Origin: Rhipicephalus microplus
Lineage: Eukaryota; Arthropoda; Arachnida; Ixodida; Ixodidae
NCBI RefSeq assembly: GCF_043290135.1
Contig: NC_134710.1
Location: 320,546,017-320,610,016, forward strand
Reading direction: 5' to 3'
DNA: 64,000 nt
The position numbers were made by a program, and so were the translations under genes. Below are positions 24,768 to 36,706 of this stretch, piece by piece. Positions within the stretch are counted from its first letter, which is position 1; the number at the start of each line of letters is the position of its first letter. The notes beneath the pieces are model-generated. The model did no database searches. It saw only the letters and a program-made list of their open reading frames with translations, and was not told where the DNA came from.

Positions 24768-26160
24768 GAGTGAATTAACTTTATTGACGATCCGGCATAA
24801 AGGGGGAAGGGGTAGGGGGATTAAAGCGAGACACTAGCGTTCTCGGACGTCCCGGAGCAGCAACCTACTCGCCCTTTAAGTATTTTTAAGGGCCTTTTAA
24901 GGGTCCTTAAAGTATTGCACACTTCGAGCTTCCATAAGTTATAGCATACCTGTGTTCTCACTGACGCTTATGCATGTCCTAATAGTGATTACGATATCAA
25001 AAATTTCATTGGTCTCGCGTCTACATTCTGAAAGCAACTCGACGATTGGTTCAGCCTTGTAACTTTTATACACGCTAATACTTTCCCTGATCTATTTAAT
25101 GACAGATTTTACCGCACTTTTTTCCTTTGTACAGTGTAATTTTTCATGAGCCTAGAATACATGCACACAAGCCTTCTTTCACGAAATGTCCTTCGGATTT
25201 CATATAAAAGTAAATGATCACGAATTTGCCGGAGTTATTAATAAAGCTCTTACGACCATCACCACAGTTAAATGGCACAAAAAATAACTACGCAATTTTC
25301 TACGTGGCGCCCAAGACAGGGACGTTATATTTGTCGTAGATGAGAGAGGAGTCTGTTATAGCTGTTTGAAATTGTGGAATAGTAATTTCACTTACCAGTC
25401 CCACCTGTTTACGACTGCGGTGATCGTTCGTGGAGGGAAAACCTGAACTAAACATAGTGAATCAGAACTATATATTTAGGCTGAACTAGTTTTACTTCGT
25501 TTTAGTTTTACTTGAGATGGGCTGAAGGGAAGGCTGCTCCGAAGGATTACTGATGTTATCGAGAGTTCAAAAATAAGACATAATAAAATAGACAGAACCG
25601 ATGGAATAAACGCAGTGGCGATTAACACAGAAAATCCAATACCCATGCGCACAGGTCGAGCGCAATAGCTCAGTAAAATTCTTCTAAAACAGCATCGGGA
25701 TGTTTAAAGTTTTCTATTTTTATTGCTGCGCGTATATTCACGTGCACATTTGTTACACGGTCGAATGACACTGTTTTAAAAACTAAATTGATGCCAATGA
25801 AGAGTTGGTAAAGCTGTCTTCACTTCACTTAGAGTGTTAACGTGGTGAAGCCAACTTGTCACCAGGTTTACCTGTATTTTTTAATGTTCGTTTCTTTTTT
25901 TTTGGCTAATTTATAATATAATGATAATAACTACATTAACTTCATTAAATTGTCTTTATTATTATAAGTTTTATTCTCTACGCTATGGACAATCTTCGCA
26001 GCAGAGTGGGTGAAAATGTTTTGTTTTTTAAAAAAAAAAGGGAAACACAGTTCAGTCATGTAGAACAAAATGAGTTTCTGGGTGATAAATAAAATTTCTG
26101 CAAACGCTGATTTCCTTTCGAGGCCACCCAATCGCGTCGGTTCAGTTATCGAATAGTAAT
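24768..26160. other. AT-rich sequence, nothing recognised
   Basis: No gene, repeat edge or promoter is supported. A/T-runs lie near 25893 and 26030. Confidence 0.5.
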
Positions 26161-26391
26161 ATTATTTGTGGTTCCTCACCCCGAAACAAGGATATGATTA
26201 TGAGCGACACTGTAGTGGAGGGCTCCGGAAATTTTGAGCATCTAGTGTTCGTTAACGTGTCCTAACGTCGCACAGCACTCGGAACTCAATCACTTCGGCT
26301 CCACCGATATGCGACCATCGTAGCCGGGATCGAACACGTCACCTTTGAGTGAGCAGCGGAGCACCATAGCCACTGGTACACCATGGTGGAC
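26161..26391 (-). mobile_element. Old, decayed Ruka-related SINE
   Basis: Minus orientation: tggttcctcaccccgaaacaaggatatgattatgag, cactgtagtggagggctccggaaatttt, then a broken tRNA-like head with ccactggtacaccatggtgg. It is much more diverged than the copies at 17.7 or 59.6 kb. Confidence 0.8.
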
Positions 26392-29153
26392 GGTTCAGTC
26401 ATTGACGTTCCGTCTGTCATGCATGTGGTGACCGCTCCGAATCGGGGAGGCAGTGGCCACGTTTACTTGAAACAGGTTCGCCAAAACAGACATTTTTTGG
26501 AAGAATTGAGCATGCACAAAACAGACGAGAATGAAAGGAGAGAAAGCAAATGGGCGTGAACTCACAACTCAGTTTTTTTTGGCGAAAAAAAAAATATACA
26601 TACACGTACATAAGCCAAGGCTAGCTCAAGAGCGCGTGTGCGAGATAAAAAAAATTACGCACCTCCACAGTAATTTGAAGACGATATATCTACAACATAA
26701 AGCAGAAAGTTCACGCCCGTTTGTCTTCCTTCCTTCCATTTTCGTCTATTGCGTGCATGTGGAATTCTCCCCAATATATATTCGTACCAACTCGCCCAGC
26801 TAACACTCACATACAAACTTATTGTGAGCACACTCTCAAGGCTCAATGCTGACCTAAATTATTTTCTTTTGCCCTTGAATTATACGCCAATCCTTGCGAC
26901 AACGGCTGTATAAACCTCAATTTGCGGCTTTAAGCAGAGATTTTCGAAAGTTGTAGAACAAATTAGTTTGTGAGTAATAGAGTGAAAGTCCTCCATGTCA
27001 ATGTCTACCGCAACCAATACCTGCAGGTTGGTGAGAACTGAAAGTACTGCTGTGAACGTTTCTTAGATGCCAATGTCGAGGCCTTTCTGGTTAGCTGATT
27101 TGATGCTGATACTGGGGCCATAGTAATTGACTGACTGGAATATGGATACAAAAATAAAAAGAAAGCACACACTTTATTTTGTGATTATATTACATTGAAC
27201 AGGCTGTTTTGTTTGCAAAGCATTGTTGAAAATTGGTAGCACAAATGAATCTAAATCTACAATAATTTTGTTACAATATTTACTATCCTTGCATGTTTTA
27301 GCCTCAGTGATTACACTGAATTGATTTTATTAATGAGGGATGTCCTAGAAGTGTGCCAACGTTTTTGTTTTCTTCTTTTTTTTTCAGAAATGAAAACTGA
27401 TCCCTATTTGACAGCATCTTGGTCATTACGAATTCTAAGCAAGTTCGCAAACAACTTAAGCCCGCATTTCATACAGCCGTCAAACGTGAAGACGATGAAT
27501 TTTTAAATATTTCTCTAAGCTTCCGCTATTATAAAATCTAAAAAAACGACTTTTTTCCTTTATAATTTAAATCACTCCTCATGAAAATATCTTCGGGAAT
27601 GTCTTTCACGTGTTCCCACATTATTTATATATATATTTTGGCTCTTTCGGAGCCGATGCACACACGATATCGCAGGAGGTCAGAAATGAACCAGAAAGAA
27701 TGGATGTTCAAAAAAAAAAAACAGTCGTTGTCAACATGATAAAATATAAACACTAAGCTATCAGATCGGTGCGCGGGTACTGGCTCTACGTAACACTCTC
27801 TCAATCTTCTTATCCCGGATTTTACGGCCGACGCGCAAAGCAAAGCTGCTTTTCTCGCATGGCTGCCTCTCGATTCCTCGGGATACATCGAAACTTACCC
27901 GGCCCGAGCTTTTCGGTCTTTTGTTATAGTCTGTTGACAACGTAAGCTGCAGAACACAATAACGAAAGACTCGGTGATCCAAGCGGAGGAAATATAGCGA
28001 TCTCGCTCTCGGGTGATATCTTCGACCATTCTTTCATGCAGCCTTGGTGTTTCATGCTGTAAAATGCTTTCGCGGAATCGATGCTGTATTTATATTTTCT
28101 CGAGTTCGGCCAACTTTCCACAGCCTAAGCTAGAGACACATTGCTGTTATGTCAGGGGAGGTTGAGTTATGCTCAGGGGTCATATATTTTATCCACCCCT
28201 TCGCATTCTCAAGTTTGGCTGCATGCCGAGTACTCATATCGTCAAAGCAATACCGAGTCAGAGAGAACCGCGTTGACGACAAACTTTCGCCCAACGCTTT
28301 TCGAGTCCTGTAGGCATTCCTCTCCCTCCATCCACAGTATTAACACTATAACATTGAAGAGCTCGTTTCCCGAAAATTCTGGCGTCGGCATCGGGGTGGG
28401 TGTCAGCGTGGTCATCGTTGGTTGTGAGGGAAAACTCACCTTGTCCATGACCAAAAATTGCAAATGGTACAAATATTTAATAAAAAAATTCGTGGTCAGC
28501 GTGAGGATAGAACCCAGACCATTGCGTGGAAGGCAGGTGTTTTACAACACAGTCACACGTTTGCTTGGTAATGCAGCAAAAATAACTTCCTCTGCTTGGA
28601 AATGTAGGGAAAATAATTTTTGTTTCACAACCACACGCGTCCTGTATAGAGACTTCAAAACGGAACCTTTAATATCCGAGTAATATCACGTGGTGCACGC
28701 TTACATTACCATCGTGCGTCAGAACACGTGATTATCATAACTAGCTCGTGGTTTAAGGCTAGCCACCCATTGCAAACTAGTACACGTTACTGCGCGTATT
28801 CCCTTATAGGACCACGTAGTGGGTGCCCAGCAACTTGGGAAACATTTCACGCTCATAACTGCTCGTGGTTTAAGGCATGCTACCTATTACACAAAAAGCA
28901 GCCTCATGCGAAAGCTTCACTGACACAAGCCACTTTCGAATGAATCGATTACATTGTAGTAATCAGCAATTTAAACTTCTCGATTAACATGACACAATCA
29001 AAAGTATACACTGAGTTGTTGAAGTACGCGCTAGGGACAGGATATTGCTATGGCGTCCAACTTCTTAAAAGTATACATTTTTTTTTTGTACAGCAGTGGC
29101 ATTAGGTGTCTCTTCCGCGTTTTCTCGTCCGTTACTAAAAACGTTTTCGGTTT
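26392..29153. other. Intergenic sequence, no gene recognised
   Basis: It includes T-rich plus-strand stretches (27180-27560), a short TA-repeat near 27627, and two similar copies of a short phrase near 28741 and 28861 (gctcgtggtttaaggc) that mark a small local duplication. The 180-codon plus frame at 28141-28683 has no recognisable motif. Confidence 0.45.
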
Positions 29154-29408
29154 CCCCGCCATGGCAGTCTAGTGGCTAAGGTACTCGGCTGCTGACCCAC
29201 CGGTCGTGGGATCGAATCCCGGCTGCGGTGGCTGCATTTCCGATGGAGGCGAAAATGTTGTAGGCCCGTGTGTTAAAATTTGGGTGCACGTTAAAGAACC
29301 CCGGGTGGTCGAAATTTCCGGAGCTCTCCACTACGGCGTCTCTCATAATCATATGGCGGTTTTGGGACGTTAAACCCCCCATATCAATCAATTCAAAACT
29401 TTTTCGGT
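29138..29408 (+). mobile_element. Ruka-type SINE with target-site duplication
   Basis: The body is 29154-29393. The tRNA-like head (CAGTCTAGTGGCTAAGGTAC, B-box-like GGGATCGAATCCC) is followed by the conserved body and the ATCAATCAATT tail. Flanks AAAACGTTTTCGGT (29138-29151) and AAAACTTTTTCGGT (29395-29408) match at 13 of 14 positions. Confidence 0.95.
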
Positions 29409-29445
29409 CCAGTACACGACCATGTATGGGGAAATCGCTTACCAG

Positions 29446-29532
29446 TCACGAGTTCGCTGCATGCTAAGCGAACTCGTGATGCACTTAGCACTAGATCGCA
29501 CGCTTAAGTGTGCGATCGAGTGCTTAGTGCAT
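29446..29532. repeat. Two adjacent hairpins
   Basis: First: TCACGAGTTCGCT (29446-29458) and its exact inverse (29467-29479) around an 8-base loop. Second: a loopless 54-bp near-palindrome at 29479-29532 centred between 29505 and 29506, with 24 of 27 positions paired. The two share base 29479. They lie about 40 bp after the Ruka duplication. Confidence 0.9.
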
Positions 29533-30749
29533 ATCAATATGTTAAACGCATGGTGCGTACGTTCTGTACCTATATCCAGAACTTTTCTTGCTCTTGACAT
29601 GGCGGTGATTATCCCCTTCCGTTTATTTGTAGCCCCCGCGGTGCGCAGTTTGAATCAACAAAAGCTCGCGAAGAATACGCCACGAAGCTGCGGCGACGTC
29701 CGGAGAAATAATGCAATGCCCGTGTCCCGAGATAATGAATGCGTCCAACATGTCCATATCACTGGAAATCGCCAAATAACTTTTACAAGCAGTGACCTTG
29801 CAGCCGTCGGTGAGGCAGAGCTGGCTGTACCCATTTCCGTGCTCTTATCACGAGGAACGCAACTTGTTTCCGGCAAGTGCCATGAGATAAACTGAACCTT
29901 AAAACAACAATCGTTAGATCGTATACCTAACGCCTCCAAAAAAAGTTCAAAGAATCCATAGAGCCGTCTATGCAGTCTCCCTCTTTCATTGTGGTCTCGC
30001 CCCGCATCTGATGCAGCGCTCCCGACAGCGATAATGCTGGACTGTTTTAGGTGAGTGTATACATACAAAAGGTACACGACGCAGGAGGGGCCATTGAACT
30101 CGCGCATAAATAAGGGATCAATTGAACGCAGACCACGTAAACTGCGGATGATCTCGCGGAACGGGAACGGCGGTCGTGAGCCCCCTTCACTCGTTCGAGA
30201 CATATGTTGTTGTTCCCATCTGACTCACCGCAGCAAGGCAAATATTGACGGAAACACCGTTCCGGTTTCGCTCGTCTCGGAATAGGCGCCTTCAGCGTGG
30301 CTCACGATAGCTGGCATAAAATGAAAGTTTGGAAACGAGTACGGCTGACGAGAAAAGCTTAACTGACGACAGTTTTGTGCTGACTGTGTACGTTAAATAA
30401 TTTATGCGAAGTCTTGCAAAAGACTTGATGACTTTCGCGTGGGTGTCACCTACACCCATCCAACCAGGTACCCATCGAAACACAAACACCACACACACAC
30501 GCACTCACACTTTTGTGAGGTCACAGGCAATGTGCCAGTTTACGAAGATGGTGAACTGTGTATGACGTTTGTATTATACTGCAATACATCGGCAAACAAC
30601 TACAAATATTTTCCCTCATTTAGCCTCGGCTTTTTCGGCGCCCCTTCAACTATTACCACAATAAAACATGCGCATCCTCACAGTAAGCTTATGCCTGCCA
30701 CTTAAATTTGTAGCTGTTTTCTGTCATTCACTCTATTCCTTCGGACATG
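29533..30749. other. Intergenic sequence, no gene recognised
   Basis: Moderately GC-rich from 29640 to 30290 with frames on both strands and no known family. A short CA-rich run lies near 30486-30505. Confidence 0.4.
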
Positions 30750-31345
30750 AGGTCCATGCGTGTCAGACGACAAAGGAGAGAGCAGCGGGGCCAGACGCGT
30801 TTTACGAAGCCGGGGTTGTCGGGACGAAGACTGCCGAGGTCGTAAGAGTCTGGCTACACGAAGTGAGAAGGTGGCGAGCGCGTTTCAGAGAGAACGGGAA
30901 CTAAGGACCCGGCCACTTGGTATGCCACTGCCGCGCCAGACTGTTTTCCCCGGGGACTGCTTAATAAGGCGTCTGCAAAAGTGTTCGGAGGCCACCGCCT
31001 TTAAATGGGGAGCAGCCTAAGAAAAGCGGGGATTAGTGGACCGAGGGGTAGTGGCGCTGTACCTTCACAAGCACGCACCTCCGCGCGTCGCGCGTCCATC
31101 GTACGTGAATAGCTCGAACGCTGATGCCACCGCACAGCTCTGCCCGGGACGCTCCCCGTTCCCCATTAGCCCAGCAAAGGATGCAGCCCTAGCCGGGAGT
31201 GATTTGGCGCACCGCGGCTGGCCCCCTCTATTTCCGTCGTTTGAATTATTTAGCTCGGCCAGCGCGGCGGCCCTCACTTCCGACCCTCCTCTCTTCCTGA
31301 CACCCCTACTCCCCATACAGTTGCTCGCAGCAAAGTGTTTGCTAT
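30750..31345. other. CpG-dense island, possible promoter or first exon
   Basis: The block stands out from AT-rich flanks and has G/C-rich words on both strands plus tttaaatggggag near 31001. Long frames on both strands are open because of composition. I see no decisive TATA, initiator or splice donor. Confidence 0.25.
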
Positions 31346-32119
31346 GAACCACGAACGCACGCGACAGCAGCCTTGTCTTTTTCGAAGCAGCGGCGACTCT
31401 AAGGAGACAAGGCTTCTGCGTGTTTGTATTTGCGTGTATGCCCGGTCTAGCCACATCCCGTCCTAAGTTACGCAAAAGCCTGGCGAAGATCATGTTTCCG
31501 ATTCTATTTGCTCTTTCTTGACAGCATTCAATTCACAATGAATACTAGAAAAAACCTATTAATATTTAAAAAGAAGTATGTCTTCGAAGACGCATTGATC
31601 GAATCTGCATGTCAGCTAAGAAACGCCGTAAAAAAAATGAACAGACATAACACAACGTGATTGCAGTGGCCCTTACGTGCAACAAATACACCTGCGTCAA
31701 TCATCATTGCGCAGAGCGGGCGAACACCTATGGTTACTTATTCATTACAAATCGATGTTATTCAATCACGCCAATAGCGCTGCATGCAGCCTATGCCATG
31801 GGCTTCTCGCGTGCTCCGCAAGACGTAGTACATTGTACATGCGCTATGGCAGCCACTTTGTCTGTGCCGATGGACGGCGTTGGTGTTGGCTGCTTGAACG
31901 CACGCGACAACTTGGGCTGCAGGTCATCTTGAATCAGCTAAAACTGCGCAGCCAGTTATTTATTGACTTCTCTGTCTCCCTTTCTTTCCCTGTCTCTTCG
32001 AGCTACCAACACGCGTTCAACAATTCCATCCTTGGCAACAGTACACAATTTCTGCTTCGAGCATTAAGCGACCACCCGTGAAACCCTAGACTGTGTGTGT
32101 GTGTGTTATGAAATGTGCC
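31346..32119. other. Intergenic sequence, nothing firm
   Basis: The plus-strand frames at 31657-32081 carry no recognised motif. A short GT-repeat lies at about 32092-32106. Confidence 0.45.
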
Positions 32120-32226
32120 TCTTTCTCTCTCTCTCTTGTTATTTTCCTCCTAAGTTTCGCGTAACACACTTAATGTAGTCTAGTTAACCTCCCTACCGTT
32201 CCTACATTCCTTCTCTCTCTATTCGC
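32120..32226 (+). mobile_element. Short LINE 3' tail copy
   Basis: CT-rich flank, then TAGTCTAGTTAACCTCCCTACC and another CT-rich run. The same phrase ends the LINE copy at 55.7-56.1 kb and recurs at 33.3, 35.25 and 62.58 kb. Only the 3' UTR end is present. Confidence 0.55.
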
Positions 32227-32587
32227 TTAGTTGTGAGGCTTGCCTTTGATTTGCATGAAAGTTGCAGTTTAATATGCTGCCTGGCGTCAGGTTTCATCTC
32301 AGTGTTGTAACTAGTTTTCGCCTACTCGCCGTACTAATAATGACCGTGTGCTGCTTGCTGAAAAACAGCTGAATTTCGCTTCTGTTCATTCTTTGTTTCT
32401 TCCTATTATTTTATTTGTGTTCCTAATTCCTCTTACTTCAAGAGCTCGAGGCGTTTGCGCTTCCGCTAGTAACAGTCGGCAGCCTGACCCATTCCTTGTG
32501 CTTATTATTCTTTATAACTATCCTCGAATTCGGGCTAAACTGTAGTAGGCATCTCGTGTACATCGTTATGCGCGTTTCTATATGTAT

Positions 32588-32676
32588 AGCGCATCCAAGA
32601 CGGGACAAAGTGAGTGACACATAAACATGTGCATGCGTGTTGATGTGTCATTCACTGTGTACCGTATTGGATGCCC
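32588..32676. repeat. Imperfect inverted repeat (foldback module)
   Basis: GCATCCAAGACGGGACAAAG and following bases (about 32588-32619) are mirrored at about 32643-32676 (ATGTGTCATTCACTGTGTAC ... ATTGGATGC), with about five mismatches over 32 bp. The phrase ACGGGACAAAG also resembles the module at 47.66 kb. Confidence 0.8.
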
Positions 32677-32771
32677 TGCACATTTGGAAGCTAAGAATCA
32701 CGAACAAGTCCGCTGCGCAATTTGAGTCATTATGTACGTTATTCAATATGCACGTTTAATGTACACTCGTG

Positions 32772-33014
32772 GCCCACCACGGTGGTCTAGTGGCTAAGGT
32801 ACTCGGCTGCTGACCCGCAGCTCGCGGGATCAAATTTCGGCTGCGGCGGCTGCATTTTCGATTGAGGCGAAAACGCTGTTGGCCCGTGTGCCCAGATTAG
32901 GCAGCACGTTAAAAAACCCTAGGTAGTTAAAATTTCTGGAGCCCTCCACTACGGCGTCTCTCGTAATCATATGGTGGCTTCGGGACGTTAAACCCCAGAT
33001 ATCAATCAATCAAT
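32772..33014 (+). mobile_element. Ruka-type SINE
   Basis: Complete plus copy from the tRNA-like head (CACGGTGGTCTAGTGGCTAA) to the tail ATATCAATCAATCAAT. It carries scattered substitutions, including a damaged B-box (GGGATCAAATTTC). Flanks are only weakly duplicated. Confidence 0.93.
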
Positions 33015-34186
33015 ACGCTCTCGGGATAATTGTTAGGCAAAGTCAGCCAATCTCACCGCAGTGGTTGACACGACCATCTCAACACTTGCGTACGTGTTGG
33101 AATAGGAAAGTGAAGTCATACCATTCAGTAACGTTTGCGTTATCTCGCAATTATGCTAGTTAAAGCTAACTCATGAGTATACTGCTATGCGCGTCAGTAC
33201 GAACAACTATGAATTGCCCTCGGGCGCAATAATCAACTGCTATTTGAACTGGTGGTGTCCGAAAAAAGAAACACTAGGGGAAAAAGAAACAGAGAGAGAA
33301 AAGGCAGGAGGTTAACCAGAAAATTTCCAGTTGGCTAACCTACACTTGGGAGTTAGAGAAGGGGGATAGAAAGATGAGAAAAAGAGAAGAGAGAGTCAGT
33401 ACTAGTTGTATCCGCACAAGGGGCAGTTATTATGATGCGTAGGTCGAGGTACTAGAAAGCAAAGGTATACCATGCATGCACGGTGGCCAGCATGCATTGA
33501 TTTCAGACACTATGTAACTCAATCAAAATTTTCCCCATCACGTTTTCTTATTCTCGTCGGCAGCGTGCAATGTGCATGACATCGCCGTTCAGGTCATGCC
33601 TCGTTTTAATTGCCATTTTCGTATACCTTTCGCAGTCTTTATTACAGGGGATTGCAATGTGGACACCTCGCTTCTCGCTATACGAAACGCAGAGCGCACC
33701 TCCATCCCACCTCTGCTGCACGGAATTCCTTTCTACTTGCTCTATTTTCATTACGGCGTATTAAGAAAAAAAGTTACACTCTTTATTAGGAAAAACAGAA
33801 ATTTTTGCCGGCGTATACATATGTTAACTGAGTTGCACGAAAAAATTGAAGTACAAGAGGAAGACACCTGGCACATATCGCTGGCATGCTACACTCTATA
33901 GGGATGGGGAACGGGCCTGAAAGATTTCAGTAGAGAGGAAAGAAAAAAAAAAGTTGTGTCCAAGTGAACCTAACAAAACTATTTACAATTAGGGTATCAG
34001 GTAAATCAAGGCTTTCCTATGTGAGACATTGCGTCATTAGAGCAATCTGGCAAGGCCAATTTTGGATAGGTAATTCATTATTGACAGTAGGACACGACAC
34101 CGTAGTAAATTTTACTCGCTGTGTATTCGTGATTGCACCCCCCCCCCCTCCACCATGAACTTTTCCCTGATTTAAACCCCCTACCA
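33015..34186. other. Intergenic sequence with a reversed LINE tail
   Basis: At 33285-33385 a purine-rich stretch with GGAGGTTAACCAGAAAATTT and TTGGCTAACCTACACTTGGG is the reverse complement of the common LINE 3' tail. Otherwise there are short frames only, and a C-run at 34138-34149. Confidence 0.5.
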
Positions 34187-34235
34187 CAGCCGCTGGATGA
34201 GAATTGCACACGTCCGCTTTCTCATACAGCGGCTG
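34187..34235. repeat. 16-bp-arm hairpin
   Basis: CAGCCGCTGGATGAGA (34187-34202) is inverted at 34220-34235 with one mismatch and a 17-base loop. It shares its core with the hairpin at 24271-24313. Confidence 0.88.
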
Positions 34236-34429
34236 TGCCACTACACTGCACACTGCAGTATTCTGAAACGAGCTGCACCTTCGCACGATTGAACTGCATT
34301 TCACATGACCCCAAGAAGCAAAATGAAGCGAGCAGCCGCGTCTTTTTTATATAGCATGTACTACCAGGCTGCATCCTTTGTATGTGGTTCTTTTTTTTTT
34401 TCAACGCGTGTGCAAAAGCACGCTGTGGC

Positions 34430-34859
34430 GATGCACGTTGTCTCCTCCAAAGTATACGGAAACGCCGCGTGTGGGAGCAAAGTAGTCGTCGTCCAAAACA
34501 CAGACGCACCTCTCGCGCGAGACAGAGGCATGGGCGCATGCGGCACGATCCCAGTCGGCTGCGCTCTGCGGCTACCAACGCGTGCATACTACGCGGTGTA
34601 TTGGAAATCGAAAGAGCCGTGCTTCTTTTTCTTCTTCCCCTCGAGTCCCCTTTTCCCGTCGGGTGGCCGCCGGAGACAGCCACCGACCCGCTTGCGTGAG
34701 CGTTCGAGAGGGTGAGTCGAGGTGGGGTGTATTTATAGACACGTGATTCGGCTGCCGCACGGACGCATCGCCGCGTACCACGTACTGCTTGCCGCGGTGC
34801 GCGCGGGTTCCCAGAGAAGGCCGTCCTCTGTGTTGCTTGTCGGTCGCGCAGCGGACGTC

Positions 34860-34860
<1 letters not shown>
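34430..34860 (+). promoter_or_regulatory. GC-rich island with TATA and E-box, possible promoter
   Basis: CpG-dense. On the plus strand TATTTATAG lies at 34730-34738 just after a G-rich box (GAGGTGGGGTG), and an E-box CACGTG at 34740-34745 follows. A donor-like AGAGGGTGAGTCG lies near 34707-34719. These are typical core-promoter words, but there is no recognised exon to support them. Confidence 0.3.
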
Positions 34861-34861
<1 letters not shown>

Positions 34862-34956
<95 letters not shown>

Positions 34957-34974
34957 GTGTGTGGGGGGGGGGAG
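34862..34974. repeat. TG microsatellite plus G-run
   Basis: About 50 TG units (34862-34963) with one interruption (GC at 34951-34952), followed by a run of G to about 34972. The Val/Cys and Thr/His translations over it are artefacts. Confidence 0.99.
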
Positions 34975-35236
34975 GGTGGTACTGCTCATTTCTAGCCTTC
35001 TCGGGTTCCACAGTGAAAAAATCTGAAGAGCGGAACACTCAGTGGTCTGTGAACACCTTTAACTGTGTTTCGCTGTGGTAACTGTTCAGCTACTAATGAC
35101 TTGCTTGCTTGTTCATGGTAGACTACAAGTTGGCCATGCACTGTGCAATTGTTATTGCTACGCATTACATGCTCGGTATCCGTGTATAGGTATAGCCCGA
35201 AGTTTGATTGATTTTTAAATGCTTATGTAGTTCACA

Positions 35237-35340
35237 GAGAGACAGAGAGAGAGATGTGATGAGCAAAGGTAGGGAGGTTAACCGGAAAATAAATATCTGG
35301 TCGGCTACCCTGCACTAGGCAAAGGGTTAAGGGAGACCAA
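35237..35340 (-). mobile_element. LINE 3' tail copy, reversed
   Basis: GAGAGACAGAGAGAGAGATG, then GGTAGGGAGGTTAACCGGAA, then TCGGCTACCCTGCACTAGGC. This is the reverse complement of the 3' tail at 55.98-56.1 kb (CCAGTGCAGGGTAGCAAACC ... GGTTAACCTCCCTACC). Confidence 0.65.
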
Positions 35341-35495
35341 AAAGTTCAGAATTTTTATGATTTCCAAAGGGTTAGAGTAATCTCAAGAATGAGCGAGCTA
35401 GGTGTTCATTCTCTTGTCTCAAATTATGGAAATTTTTCGAGGTCCCCTTTGAATAGGAAACCGTAAAACGTATGATTAGTTTTACTGAAGCAATC

Positions 35496-35762
35496 TTGTT
35501 TTCCAGGCCTTGCCCCGCCGCGGTGGTCTAGTGGCTAAGGTACTCGGCTGCTGACCCGCAGGGTGCGGGTTGGAATCCCGGCTGCGGCGGCTGCATTTCC
35601 GATGGAGGCGGAAATGTTGTAGGCCCGTGTGCTCAAACTTGGGTGCACGCGAAAGAACCCCAGGTGGTCAAAATTTCCGGAGCCCTCCACTAAAGCGTCT
35701 CTCATAATCATATGGTGGTTTTGGGACGTTAAACCACACATATCAATTGTTTTTCAGGCCTT
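35496..35762 (+). mobile_element. Ruka-type SINE with target-site duplication
   Basis: The body is about 35512-35746, from CCCCGCCGCGGTGGTCTAGT to ACATATCAA. Flanks TTGTTTTCCAGGCCTT (35496-35511) and TTGTTTTTCAGGCCTT (35747-35762) match at 15 of 16 positions, the longest duplication in the window. Confidence 0.96.
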
Positions 35763-36159
35763 AATCGAGGGGTATGAAATCTGACGCCCCAGTCACGCTA
35801 TTCGCCTGTAGCCTACTGCTTGAGGTCGCTCAATGAGCCTTTCATTCAACAGTTGTTCATCAAACCCTGAAAGTGTACGCCTTATGAACAGTTTTTTCGT
35901 GTATCTCAACGGCGAATATAAATGCGTCAGTTACGCTGTGTGGTCAACAGAAAACATGAAGACGTCTGTTGATTTAAAGTATGGCACATTAGTAGCCCAA
36001 ATCACTGATCTAGCCACAATTCAATAGTAACAGGAATAACAAGTTTTTGCATACAGTGAAATAATCATTGGTGAAGGCCGCAGGCATGTGTATCTTCCCA
36101 TCAGTAGTGCATGGGCAGGAAAATTATCATTACTTGATGTGCAACCAGAAACACGTCAT
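35763..36159. other. Short interval, nothing recognised
   Basis: AT-rich with no repeat edge or motif I can support. Confidence 0.5.
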
Positions 36160-36264
36160 AAAATATATCCAGCCAATAAAATAACGAACACGAAAAACGA
36201 AGAAGGAGACAGGAAAGCGGCTTGTTTCGTGTGTTCGTAATTTTATTGGCTGGATATTTTTTTT
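36160..36264. repeat. Inverted repeat (foldback module)
   Basis: AAATATATCCAGCCAATAAA and following bases to about 36193 are mirrored at about 36227-36264 (TCGTGTGTTCGTAATTTTAT ...), with arms of about 34 bp and a few indels. The purine-rich spacer (AACGAAGAAGGAGACAGGAA) resembles the inner part of the palindrome at 36.8 kb. Confidence 0.88.
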
Positions 36265-36706
36265 TAGGATGCAATGCACCAACTAGCCAAATAGCGAGCG
36301 TTATCAGAAACACGCATATTCAGAGGACACGGAACAAACAGAAACGGAGCCGTTTGACAAGTAGCTGCGCCCGAGAGGCCTGCTGCGATTGCTTTCAGGT
36401 GCAGAGAACAGGGAGATGAAGATTCGAAAAAGGAAGAAAGAAATAACTGAATGACAGAAAGTGTGCAGAGGCGCATCAAATATCTAACTCTGTTGTGTAA
36501 ACAAGAAAAGAGTTTGATATACGGAAAATAGGAAGGCACGTTTTTGGTGCAAAAACACAAACTTACGCCGCATCATACTGATGAAAAGTGTCTATTCAGC
36601 CTCAAGCAAAGTTATTATTCCGTGTTCAGGGCGTCCAAAGCACCAGGCATAACGTGTGCTACAGAGGCCAATTTTTGACCATGTTGTTTTTGTTATAAAA
36701 GACTAT

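Noticed and set aside
29170..29230. tRNA gene
   Set aside because: A- and B-box-like words here and in the other copies belong to the tRNA-derived head of the SINE; no separate tRNA cloverleaf was found.
34222..35081. Poly-(Thr/His) and poly-(Val/Cys) proteins
   Set aside because: Direct translation of the TG microsatellite on both strands.
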